A stretch of DNA of 64,000 nt. It comes from Novosphingobium fuchskuhlense. GTDB taxonomy: Bacteria; Pseudomonadota; Alphaproteobacteria; Sphingomonadales; Sphingomonadaceae. The stretch's first letter is position 1. Each line of letters opens with the position of its first letter. Of this stretch, positions 44,873 to 53,948 are shown piece by piece. The notes under the pieces were generated by a model. It saw only the letters and a list, made by a program, of their open reading frames with translations, had not been told where the DNA came from and searched no databases. The DNA lies in assembly GCF_001519075.1 (NCBI RefSeq), contig NZ_KQ954245.1:434001-498000 (forward strand). Reading direction: 5' to 3'. The translations under genes and the position numbers were made by a program.

Positions 44873-45010
44873 TCAGGTGCTGCGCTTCATATTGTCGAGA
44901 CCGGCCACTACACCCGGCTTCTGGCTGGGATTGGAAGCGTTCTGCTTCTTCGGCCCTTCCGCCTTGGGCTTGCGCACTTCGCGGTTCGACTTTTTCTGGC
45001 TCTTGGCCAT
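44873..45010 (-). CDS. Small basic protein, 45 residues
   Basis: A short ORF starts MAKSQKKSNREVRKPKAEG, continues with more Lys/Pro/Asn-rich sequence and ends in VVAGLDNMKRST. A ribosome site (GGAGAGCGAGC) directly precedes the ATG. It lies in a gap that is otherwise empty. I recall similar short Lys-rich proteins in other sphingomonads, which supports its being real. It is probably nucleic-acid- or ribosome-associated by charge alone; no function is known. Confidence 0.75.
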   Translation of the reverse strand: MAKSQKKSNREVRKPKAEGPKKQNASNPSQKPGVVAGLDNMKRST

Positions 45011-45106
45011 GCTCGCTCTCCGTCCCGACGGAATGGCCGGGGATCAGCTATGGGCCTTTGCGCAGGGCTTGGCCAGCATTCCCGGCAGGGTAGGGCGAGC
45101 GGGTCG

Positions 45107-45150
45107 AAAAAGCCCCCGGCTAAGCGCCGAACAGACGCTTGTCGGGGGCT
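45107..45150 (-). terminator. Intrinsic terminator of the small periplasmic-protein gene
   Basis: On the minus strand AGCCCCCG (45150-45143) pairs with CGGGGGCT, with an inner AAGCG/CGCTT, and runs into TTTTTC. It lies about 37 bp beyond the stop at 45187 and before the 45-residue gene. Confidence 0.8.
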
Positions 45151-45186
45151 CGTTCTCGTCAGGCAGAGTTCAGCTGCCCACGGCAA

Positions 45187-45477
45187 TCAGTTCGAGGCGA
45201 CCTGGATGCCGAGCGCGCGGGCTTCGGCCTGGGTGAACTCGACCGACTGGTTGTTGAAGGTGCCGGTCACATACCGGCCGCGTACGTGAAGTTCGAACGG
45301 TGCCTTGCCGTTGAAAGCGGTGCCCTTGATCACGCGCTCGCCGGCCGCGACTTGCGTTGTGTAGGTGTAGGTGACACCCTCGTGGGTGAACTTTGCGGCA
45401 GTCTCGTCGGCATGGGCGAGAGCGGGAGCGGCGATCAGTGCGGCAGCAGCTGCGATCTGAAAGGACTTGAGAAACAT
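45187..45477 (-). CDS. Small secreted protein of unknown function
   Basis: The 96-residue protein has a clear signal peptide (FQIAAAAALIAAPALAHA, cut before DETAAKF), then about 75 residues of mostly beta-type sequence including YTYTTQVAAGERVIKGTAF and HVRGRYVTGTFNNQSVEF. I recall similar short periplasmic proteins in sphingomonads without a function. AAAAGGAGATATT precedes the ATG at 45477. A terminator follows. Confidence 0.8.
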   Translation of the reverse strand: MFLKSFQIAAAAALIAAPALAHADETAAKFTHEGVTYTYTTQVAAGERVIKGTAFNGKAPFELHVRGRYVTGTFNNQSVEFTQAEARALGIQVASN

Positions 45478-45610
45478 GGCAATATCTCCTTTTAAAGCGG
45501 AAGAAATTGCCTTCGAGCACCCCTGTTTTCTTGTTGAGGCGGATATGGTGCAGCGCACAATGCCCCGCAAATGTAATGATCGCGGACCCACTTGCAAAAC
45601 ACGCAACAGG

Positions 45611-45961
45611 ATGTTTCCAAGCCTCTTGCTGGCCCTGTCGGTCGCCCTTCCGGGCCTGCTGTCGGCCTGTACGCCGGAGGCCCCTGCGACAGCGTCGCTG
45701 CCGTCTCCCACCGTTGCCGGAGGCTGGCAGATGGCCGATCCGAAAGACGAGGATGTTCAGGCGGCCGCCCGCTACGCCGCCGGTCTGGTGCCTAAGGGGC
45801 ATGGAGCCGTAGCGGAAGTGACCGCAGCCGAAACCCAGGTCGTTGCGGGCACCAATATCCGGATGGTGCTCCGCTTTGCCGATGGCTCGCACTGGAAGGC
45901 GACAGTCTGGCAGCGTCTCGATGGCAGCTTCATGCTCACCGAGGCGGAGCCACTTCGCTGA
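45611..45961 (+). CDS. Cystatin-like secreted lipoprotein
   Basis: The 116-residue protein has a lipoprotein signal (SLLLALSVALPGLLSAC). The mature part begins with GGWQMADPKDEDVQAAARYA and contains QVVAG followed by a strand (TNIRMVLRFADGSHWKATVW). A glycine near the N-terminus, a helix, then Q-x-V-x-G is the cystatin layout, and the late tryptophan fits the second hairpin loop. It may inhibit papain-type proteases in the periplasm or only share the fold. It is divergent from the small secreted protein at 45477. Confidence 0.65.
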   Translation: MFPSLLLALSVALPGLLSACTPEAPATASLPSPTVAGGWQMADPKDEDVQAAARYAAGLVPKGHGAVAEVTAAETQVVAGTNIRMVLRFADGSHWKATVWQRLDGSFMLTEAEPLR

Positions 45962-45965
45962 TCTT

Positions 45966-46268
45966 TCAGCGTTTCCTGACGAACTCGGCGCGCAGGACGA
46001 GACCCTTGATCCCGTCGAAGCGGCAGTCGATCTCCTGCGCGTCACCCGTGAGGCGGATGGACTTGATCAGCGTGCCGCGCTTCAGGGTCTGGCCCGCACC
46101 CTTGACCTCGAGATCCTTGATCAGCGTGACCTGATCCCCATCGGCAAGCAGGTTGCCCACGGCATCGCGCACTTCAACAGTGCCCTCTGCCGCGCGCTTG
46201 GCTGCAAGCTCGGACGCCGGCATCCATTCGCCGCTGTCCTCGTCGAACACGTAGTCTTCATCGCTCAT
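45966..46268 (-). CDS. PhnA/YjdN-like protein lacking the zinc ribbon
   Basis: The 100-residue protein matches the C-terminal PhnA domain: VRDAVGNLLADGDQVTLIKD, EVKGAGQTLKRGT and a terminal EFVRKR. E. coli PhnA begins with a four-cysteine zinc ribbon, but here the first 30 residues are acidic and hold no cysteine. Despite its old name the family has no proven role in phosphonate use. It overlaps the DoxX-like gene by 11 bp. Confidence 0.8.
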   Translation of the reverse strand: MSDEDYVFDEDSGEWMPASELAAKRAAEGTVEVRDAVGNLLADGDQVTLIKDLEVKGAGQTLKRGTLIKSIRLTGDAQEIDCRFDGIKGLVLRAEFVRKR

Positions 46269-46641
46269 GTCTGGCCCTTGCCCGAAAGGGCAGGACCTGT
46301 CCAACCCATAAGGCCAGCCATACCAGCACGGGTTGCAGAAACAGCCGCGGCACATGGTAACCAAGCCCCAGCCCATGGTCGGGCCGCGCCATGTCGCGGA
46401 TGAAATGGACGATGTTTGCTGGAAACACGCAGACCGCATAGGCGGCGAGGCCCCATCCCGCTGCACGGCGCAGGGCGGGGGACCAAGGCTGCAGCAGTCC
46501 GGCAGCGCCTGCCAGCTCCGCCACGCCGGTCAGCGCAATCACGAGTTCTGGCGCGGGAACCCAGCCCGGCATGATGCCGAGAAATGGGCGAGGCAGCACG
46601 AGGTGCAGAATGCCGGCCAGCGCATAGAGCAGCGCCAGCAC
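46258..46641 (-). CDS. DoxX-like membrane protein
   Basis: The 127-residue protein has four hydrophobic segments (about residues 2-16, 31-51, 60-77 and 100-120) with the DoxX-type V-A-E-L-A-G-A-A-G stretch between the first two. Family members are small quinone- or redox-associated membrane proteins of unclear role. The start is a GTG. It follows dapD by 26 bp and overlaps PhnA. Confidence 0.72.
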   Translation of the reverse strand: MLALLYALAGILHLVLPRPFLGIMPGWVPAPELVIALTGVAELAGAAGLLQPWSPALRRAAGWGLAAYAVCVFPANIVHFIRDMARPDHGLGLGYHVPRLFLQPVLVWLALWVGQVLPFRARARHER

Positions 46642-46667
46642 CCAGCGGGTCAGTGACCGTGCCTCGT

Positions 46668-47504
46668 TCAGTCGCGCAGCAGTTCGTTGATCCCGGTCTT
46701 GCTCCGGGTCTGCGCATCGACGGTCTTCACGATCACCGCACAGTAGAGCGAGGGGCCGGGGGAGCCATCGGGAAGGGGCTTGCCCGGCATGGCGCCGGGA
46801 ACGACCACAGCATAGGGCGGCACACGGCCGATATGGACCTCGCCGGTCGCACGGTCGACAATCTTGGTCGAAGCGCCGAGGTAGACGCCCATCGAAAGCA
46901 CCGCGCCTTCGCCCACGATCACGCCTTCGGCGACTTCCGAACGCGCACCGATGAACGCGCCGTCCTCGATGATGACCGGGCCGGCCTGCAGCGGCTCGAG
47001 CACGCCGCCGATGCCCGCGCCACCCGAAATGTGCACGTTCTTGCCGATCTGTGCGCAGGAACCGACCGTCGCCCAGGTGTCGACCATCGTGCCCTCGTCG
47101 ACATAGGCCCCGATGTTCACGAAGCTCGGCATCAGCACCACGCCTTTGGCGATATGCGCACCGCGCCGGGCCACAGCGCCGGGGACCACGCGGAAGCCCG
47201 CCTCACGGAACCGGTTCTCGCCCCAGCCGGCGAACTTCGAGGGCACCTTGTCGTAAGCCGGTGCGCCGCCCGCACCCTGCTCGATCACGGCGTTGTCATT
47301 GAGCCGGAACGAGAGCAGCACGGCCTTCTTGAGCCACTGGTTGACGGTCCATTCCCCGTCCACCTTTTCGGCCACGCGTACCTTGCCGCTGTCGAGCAGT
47401 TCGAGGGCTGCCTCCACGACGTCGCGCACGGCCGCGCTGGCGGGCGTGACATTGGCGCGGTCTTCCCACGCGGCTTCGATGGCGGCCTGCAGGTCTGCGG
47501 TCAT
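46668..47504 (-). CDS. dapD: Tetrahydrodipicolinate N-succinyltransferase
   Basis: DapD adds succinyl to tetrahydrodipicolinate in lysine/diaminopimelate synthesis. The 278-residue sequence has an N-terminal helical domain, then left-handed beta-helix hexapeptide repeats ([40 protein letters not shown]) and the C-terminal [14 protein letters not shown]. Length is standard. It is the third gene of sugar dehydrogenase-HAD-dapD-DoxX-PhnA. Confidence 0.96.
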   Translation of the reverse strand: MTADLQAAIEAAWEDRANVTPASAAVRDVVEAALELLDSGKVRVAEKVDGEWTVNQWLKKAVLLSFRLNDNAVIEQGAGGAPAYDKVPSKFAGWGENRFREAGFRVVPGAVARRGAHIAKGVVLMPSFVNIGAYVDEGTMVDTWATVGSCAQIGKNVHISGGAGIGGVLEPLQAGPVIIEDGAFIGARSEVAEGVIVGEGAVLSMGVYLGASTKIVDRATGEVHIGRVPPYAVVVPGAMPGKPLPDGSPGPSLYCAVIVKTVDAQTRSKTGINELLRD

Positions 47505-47538
47505 GGCTCATGGCTCCAGGAAAATCAGAGCGCGGGGC

Positions 47539-48228
47539 CTAACCGAGCGCGCGGCTCCCCGCAAGCTCCGCGGATAGCAATTCAAGCCACAGCGGGAGGT
47601 CGTCGACGACGAGATCGATCGCGGCATCATCCTTCGCGCGGTCGCCCCATTCGCTGGCGCAATCCAGCCACACCGTCTGCATGCCCAGGGCCTTGGCCGG
47701 CGGCAGGTTGCGGGCGGAATCCTCGACGAAAACGGCGCGCTCAGGGGCGATGCCGAAAGCCTCGATCAGGCCGTGGTAGGCCGATGGTTCGGGCTTTGGC
47801 TTGTAGTCCATCGCGATGACGTCCCACATGCCCTCGAAGCAATCGGAAAGACCGAGCGCCGCCAGCACCTTGTCGGCATAGGGCTGGTCGCCGTTGGTGA
47901 AGATGAGCCGCCGCCCCGGCAGCGCCATGATCCGCTCGGCAAGGCGCGGTGCCTGCGCCAGCACGCCCATGTCGACATCGTGCACGAAATCGAGGAACTC
48001 GCGCGGGTCGATCGCGTGGTAGTGCATCAGGCCTGCGAGCGTGGTGCCGTGATCGTGGAAGTACATCTTCTGCACGCGCCGCGCTTCCTGCGCATCGCAG
48101 CCGAGCAGATTGGCTATGAACAGACCCATGCGCTGGTCGATCTGGCCGAACAGGCCGCAGGCGGGGGGATAGAGCGTGTAATCGAGATCGAAGATCCAGC
48201 AATCGACGCGGGTGGGGTCAAACGCCAA
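47539..48228 (-). CDS. HAD-family pyrimidine 5'-nucleotidase-like phosphatase
   Basis: The 229-residue HAD hydrolase has motif I WIFDLDYTLYPP, motif II LIFTNGD and motif IV region VFVEDSARNL. The DLDYTLYP form is typical of the SDT1/Phm8-type pyrimidine 5'-nucleotidase subgroup. It starts three bases after the sugar dehydrogenase stop and lies 34 bp before dapD. Confidence 0.86.
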   Translation of the reverse strand: MAFDPTRVDCWIFDLDYTLYPPACGLFGQIDQRMGLFIANLLGCDAQEARRVQKMYFHDHGTTLAGLMHYHAIDPREFLDFVHDVDMGVLAQAPRLAERIMALPGRRLIFTNGDQPYADKVLAALGLSDCFEGMWDVIAMDYKPKPEPSAYHGLIEAFGIAPERAVFVEDSARNLPPAKALGMQTVWLDCASEWGDRAKDDAAIDLVVDDLPLWLELLSAELAGSRALG

Positions 48229-48231
48229 GGG

Positions 48232-49389
48232 TCAGCTCCCGGCCTTGGCGGGGACGATGCGGCGCAGCCGTCCGCCCGAACCGTCCTCGAGAATGTAGAG
48301 CGATCCGTCCGGCGCTTCCTTGATCTCGCGGATCCGGCTGCCGAGGGGAATGCGTTCGATTTCCTCGCCGCGCTCGCCAGAGGTGGCCACCCGCACGAGG
48401 GCCTGCGCGACCATGCCGGTGCAGATGGCATGGCCTTTCCACCCCGGGAAGAGATTGCCCTTGTAGAAGATCAGATCGCCCGGCGCGATGACCGGGTTCC
48501 AGCTGATGGCCGGGGCTTCAAGATCCGGACGCGTGGCGTGGCGCGGGATCGGCGTCCCGTCATAGTTGTCACCGTTGGAAACGAGCGGCCACCCGTAGTT
48601 CTTGCCCGGCTTCACGAAATTGAGTTCGTCCCCGCCCTTCGGCCCGTGTTCGAGATCCCAGAGTTGTCCCTTGGTGTCGAAGGCAAGGCCAAGCGCGTTG
48701 CGGTGCCCATAGGACCAGATCTGCCGGCCCGCGCCGGGCTTGTCGGCAAAGGGATTGCCGGGGGCAGGGCGCCCGTCCGGCAGGAGACGCAGGATTTTGC
48801 CGAGGTTGACCTTCAGGTTCTGCGCAGGGGTGAAGCGCTGGCGTTCGCCGGAACTGACGAACATGTACTGTCCATCAGGGGAGAAGGCGATGCGGTGAGA
48901 GAAATGTCCCTCGCCCTGCAGCTTGGGACCCTGCCGCCAGATCACCTTGAGGCCGACGAGGCGCGGGCCACCGGCCGCCGCGAGATCGAGTTTGGCGCGT
49001 CCGACAACGGCTCCGCGCGTGTCGTTGATGCCCGCCTCGACCCAGCTCAGGTAGATCATCCTGCTGGTGCGGTAATCGGGTGCCGGCACGACATCGCCGA
49101 AGCCGCCCTGGCCGCCGTAAGCGACCGCTGGCGCGCCGGCCACGTCCCGCACTGGCCGATCCTTGCGCCAGAGCTTGAGCTTGCCCGCTTTTTCGGTGAT
49201 GAGCGCATAGGCGCTGCCGGGCAGGAAGGTCATCGCCCAAGGTTCGTTGAAGGTGGCCTCATCGGTCACTGTCACTTCGGTGATCTGCGGCGTGGGGCTG
49301 GTGACGATGACATTGTCACCAGCCGCAGCCGGGCAACCTGCCAGAGCGAGGCAGGCCGCTGCCAGACTGGAAAGGACAGACATTCTCAT
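48232..49389 (-). CDS. PQQ-dependent sugar dehydrogenase-like lipoprotein
   Basis: The roughly 385-residue protein has a lipoprotein-type signal ([12 protein letters not shown]), then a six-bladed beta-propeller with [60 protein letters not shown] and [17 protein letters not shown]. These match soluble aldose (Asd/Gdh-B-type) sugar dehydrogenases using PQQ. The ATG at 49389 overlaps the rnhB start on the other strand. Whether this organism makes PQQ cannot be seen here. Confidence 0.88.
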   Translation of the reverse strand: MRMSVLSSLAAACLALAGCPAAAGDNVIVTSPTPQITEVTVTDEATFNEPWAMTFLPGSAYALITEKAGKLKLWRKDRPVRDVAGAPAVAYGGQGGFGDVVPAPDYRTSRMIYLSWVEAGINDTRGAVVGRAKLDLAAAGGPRLVGLKVIWRQGPKLQGEGHFSHRIAFSPDGQYMFVSSGERQRFTPAQNLKVNLGKILRLLPDGRPAPGNPFADKPGAGRQIWSYGHRNALGLAFDTKGQLWDLEHGPKGGDELNFVKPGKNYGWPLVSNGDNYDGTPIPRHATRPDLEAPAISWNPVIAPGDLIFYKGNLFPGWKGHAICTGMVAQALVRVATSGERGEEIERIPLGSRIREIKEAPDGSLYILEDGSGGRLRRIVPAKAGS

Positions 49390-50077
49390 GGGCACTACCA
49401 TGCCAGCGAATGGCGCTGCTGTCAGCGGCGGTTCGGCTTTTGCGGGGAACGGTTCAGCTTCTCCGGCAAGCCAGCCCGCCGGTCTCACCGTCGGCGTCGA
49501 CGAGGCGGGGCGCGGGCCGTTGGCGGGGCCGGTGGTGGCGGCGGCCGTGGTGCTCGGGCCGGAGCCACCCGAAGGGTTGGCCGATTCCAAGATGCTCAGC
49601 GCTGCGCGCCGCGCCCGGCTAGAGCCTGCCATCCGCGAGCGGTGCCAGTGGGCGCTCGGCGTGGCGGACGTCGAGGAAATCGACCGGCTTAACATTTTTG
49701 CCGCAACGATGCTGGCGATGACCCGTGCGGTTGCTGCTTTGGCGGAGCAGCTGGCTGGGCATGGGGCGGGGCCGGGTATCGGTCTGGTGCTCGTCGACGG
49801 AAATCTCACACCGGCGAACCGCTGCGAAGGATGGTGCTGGGAGGCCCGGGCGATCGTGCGCGGCGATGCGAGCGAGCCGTGCATCTCCGCTGCCTCCATC
49901 CTCGCCAAGGAGCACCGCGACCGCCTGATGCGTGCGGCTGCGGCCGAGTTTCCGCACTATGGCTGGGAACGCAACGCGGGCTACGGCACGGCCGAGCATA
50001 TGGCGGCCTTGCGAGCGCACGGGGCGAGCCCCCATCATCGCCGCAGCTTTGCCCCGGTTGCTGCCGTGTTGGCCTGA
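49388..50077 (+). CDS. rnhB: Ribonuclease HII
   Basis: RNase HII nicks RNA-DNA hybrids at single ribonucleotides. The first catalytic residues are in [20 protein letters not shown], then [16 protein letters not shown] and the late [13 protein letters not shown]. About 30 extra residues precede the core. Starts at 49388 or 49400 are possible; the first overlaps the divergent dehydrogenase start codon. Confidence 0.94.
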   Translation: MGTTMPANGAAVSGGSAFAGNGSASPASQPAGLTVGVDEAGRGPLAGPVVAAAVVLGPEPPEGLADSKMLSAARRARLEPAIRERCQWALGVADVEEIDRLNIFAATMLAMTRAVAALAEQLAGHGAGPGIGLVLVDGNLTPANRCEGWCWEARAIVRGDASEPCISAASILAKEHRDRLMRAAAAEFPHYGWERNAGYGTAEHMAALRAHGASPHHRRSFAPVAAVLA

Positions 50078-50104
50078 GCCGCCGCGCAAACTTTTTTCGG
50101 CGGC

Positions 50105-51447
<1,343 letters not shown>

Positions 51448-51574
51448 CATGCTGCCGCTGTTGGGCCTGATGCCCGATCCTCTGGTGCTGCGTTGCCATG
51501 CGCGCTGGACCAAGGCGATGGTTCTTCGCGCTGTGCGTCTCGCCGCATGCCGCAAGGTGCGGTAGAACGCTCCC

Positions 51575-52687
51575 ATGGCGCAAAAGCTCTACATCCGTCC
51601 GATTGCCTTCGCGGATAGTCCGCAGAGCGAGGAAGGCGGCGCAATCCGGCTTGCCGGCGGTCTCGTCTATGCCTCGCGCTTTGCGCTGATCCTGCGCGAT
51701 GGCCACAAGGTGCTCTCCCGGCGCCGCTTCTCCGTGGATGAGGCAGGAGATCTGTTCGGCGCGCTGCCAGATGCTCCGGCCGCCGAAGCCGAGGTGCAAT
51801 GGGCCAACCTGAAGGCCGTGCATGCACCGCTGGCCTGCGGTGCGCGCGTTCTGCGGCTCGATCAGCCGCAGGTCATGGGCATCCTGAACGTCACGCCCGA
51901 CAGTTTTTCGGATGGCGGCAAGTTCCTCGACAAACCCGAGGCTGCGCTCGAACACGCGGCCGGGATGCTGGAAGCAGGCGCGGCGATCATCGATGTTGGC
52001 GGCGAGTCTACACGTCCCGGTGCCCCGGCGGTCTGGGAGGGTGACGAGGTCAAGCGAGTTGTGCCGGTCATCCACAAGCTCGCCGCGAGCGGTGCCGCGA
52101 TTTCCATCGACAGCCGCCGATCGACCGTGATCGCCGAAGCACTGGCCGCAGGGGCGCATGTCGTCAACGATGTCTCCGCGCTGCGCCATGATCCGCGCTC
52201 CGTGGACGTCGTGGCGGCGAGCGGCGTGCCGGTTGTCCTGATGCATGCGCCCGGCGGGGAGAAGGACCTCCATGCCGATGGCGACTATGCCGATGTCGTG
52301 CTCGATGTGTTCGATGCCCTGCGCGACCGCCGCGATGCCGCAATCGCAGGCGGCATTGCGCGCGACAGGATCCTGCTCGATCCCGGTATCGGTTTCGGCA
52401 AATCGCTGGCCGAGAACCTCGCGCTGATCAACGCACTGCCGCTGTTCCATGCGCTTGGCCAGCCGCTTCTGCTGGGGGCGAGCCGCAAGCGGATGATCGG
52501 CGCACTCTCGGGCGAAGTGCCGGCGCACCAGCGGCTCGGTGGTTCGGTGCTGCTGGCTGCGAAGGGCTTCGAGGCCGGAGCGCAGATGGTGCGCGTTCAC
52601 GATGTCGCGGAGACGGTGCAGGCCCTGCGCGTGTGGCGGGGACTGCGCGATGCGGCGCTGACGGACTTCAGTCAGCTCGGCGCCTGA
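51575..52687 (+). CDS. folP: Dihydropteroate synthase
   Basis: FolP joins p-aminobenzoate to the pterin in folate synthesis and is the sulfonamide target. The core starts with VMGILNVTPDSFSDGGKF, then IDVGGESTRPGA, the HVVNDVSAL strand, LDPGIGFGKSLAENL and the C-terminal LLGASRKRMIGAL. The 370-residue protein has about 95 residues before the usual start, as in other sphingomonad members. Its end overlaps the convergent CoA-transferase gene by 20 bp. Confidence 0.95.
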   Translation: MAQKLYIRPIAFADSPQSEEGGAIRLAGGLVYASRFALILRDGHKVLSRRRFSVDEAGDLFGALPDAPAAEAEVQWANLKAVHAPLACGARVLRLDQPQVMGILNVTPDSFSDGGKFLDKPEAALEHAAGMLEAGAAIIDVGGESTRPGAPAVWEGDEVKRVVPVIHKLAASGAAISIDSRRSTVIAEALAAGAHVVNDVSALRHDPRSVDVVAASGVPVVLMHAPGGEKDLHADGDYADVVLDVFDALRDRRDAAIAGGIARDRILLDPGIGFGKSLAENLALINALPLFHALGQPLLLGASRKRMIGALSGEVPAHQRLGGSVLLAAKGFEAGAQMVRVHDVAETVQALRVWRGLRDAALTDFSQLGA

Positions 52688-53840
52688 CCGGTATGGGCGG
52701 GGCGCCAAGCGCCTCGTTGTGTTCGCCGATCCGCGGTGCCGGCTTCACTTCGAAGCTGCCGACAGAGAAGCTCACCGGACTGCGCATCTTGAGATACGCC
52801 CCCTCGGTCGGGTGCGTACGCTGCTGAAAGAAGTCGACCGCCTTGAGGTGCGGGTCCTCCGTCAGATCATCGAGATCGCGAACAGGCATGGCCGGAATCT
52901 GGTGTTCGGCCATCTTCGCGGCCCATTCCGCCATTGTCAGCTTGGGCGTGCGTTTGGCCATTTCCTCATAGAATGCGCTGATGTTGCGCATGCGCGCGGG
53001 GTAGTCAATGAAGCGCGGGTCTTCGGCAAGCTCCGGCGCGTCGAGAAGCTCGATCACCGTATCGATGGCATCAGGGGTGTAGGGCACGATCGCCACATAA
53101 CCGTCCTTGGCCGGAAAGGGCTGGCGGAACGGATCGAGCTGCCGCGGATAGCCTGCAGGTTCCTTCGGCGGCACCAGCGTCTGACCGTAGAGGTGCTCCT
53201 GCATCATGAAATGCGTGAAGGTCTCGAACATGGGCACTTCGACGAACTGACCCTCGCCGAAACGCAGCTTGTGGATCACCGCCGCCATGACGGCCCACGC
53301 GCCGTGGAGCCCCGCCACCTTGTCAGCCACCAGCGAGGGGAAGAACCGCGGCACCGGATTGCCGTCGACCCGGCTCAGCAGGTTGGTCGTGCCGGTCGCC
53401 GCCTGGATCACGTCGTCATAGGCCTGCAGATCGCCATAGGGCCCGGCCGAGCCGAACCCGGTGCAATGCACATAGATGATGTCGGGCTTGATCGCCTTGA
53501 CGTCCTCATAGCCGAAGCCGAGCCGGCTGATCGCCTTGCCGCGCACATTGTGGATGAAGACGTCCGCTTCGGCGAGTTGCGCCGCCAGCACGGCCTTGCC
53601 TTCGTCGCTCTTGAGATCGAGCGCGAGGCTGCGTTTGCCCTTGTTGAGATTGAGCGTGCAGGGGCCCATGCCGGGCGTTGCCGCCGGCTTCCCGGCGTGC
53701 CTGAAGATGTCTCCCGCAATCACCTCGACCTTTATGACGTCCGCGCCGAGATCGGCCAGCGTCTCGGTCGCATAGGGACCGAAAACAACGCTGGTCAGAT
53801 CGACGATGCGGATGCCTTCCAGCAGCTTTTGCCCGGTCAT
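52668..53840 (-). CDS. CaiB/BaiF (family III) CoA-transferase
   Basis: The 390-residue protein has the family III signature: GIRIVDLTSVVFGPYATETLADLGADVIKVE at the N-terminus (catalytic Asp probably near 165), LNLNKGKRSLALDLK, FIHNVRGKAISRLGFGYEDV and VHCTGFGSAGPYGD. It moves CoA between a donor acyl-CoA and a carboxylic acid, in carnitine, bile-acid or aromatic catabolism. No pathway partner is adjacent, though an acyl-CoA synthetase lies 8 kb away. Confidence 0.9.
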   Translation of the reverse strand: MTGQKLLEGIRIVDLTSVVFGPYATETLADLGADVIKVEVIAGDIFRHAGKPAATPGMGPCTLNLNKGKRSLALDLKSDEGKAVLAAQLAEADVFIHNVRGKAISRLGFGYEDVKAIKPDIIYVHCTGFGSAGPYGDLQAYDDVIQAATGTTNLLSRVDGNPVPRFFPSLVADKVAGLHGAWAVMAAVIHKLRFGEGQFVEVPMFETFTHFMMQEHLYGQTLVPPKEPAGYPRQLDPFRQPFPAKDGYVAIVPYTPDAIDTVIELLDAPELAEDPRFIDYPARMRNISAFYEEMAKRTPKLTMAEWAAKMAEHQIPAMPVRDLDDLTEDPHLKAVDFFQQRTHPTEGAYLKMRSPVSFSVGSFEVKPAPRIGEHNEALGAPPIPVRRRAD

Positions 53841-53948
53841 TTTCGCGCTCTCCTCCCGGCGGCTTCCCGGCCGCCTGTGAAGAGACTTACCAGCCCCGTG
53901 GCAGGGAGCAACGCTGCCAGAATCGAGAGGGTCAACCGACCTGATACG

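Noticed and set aside
51449..51565. 38-codon ORF between ccrM and folP
   Set aside because: It begins one base after the ccrM stop but has no ribosome site of its own, no recognisable sequence and ordinary composition. It may be only spacer.
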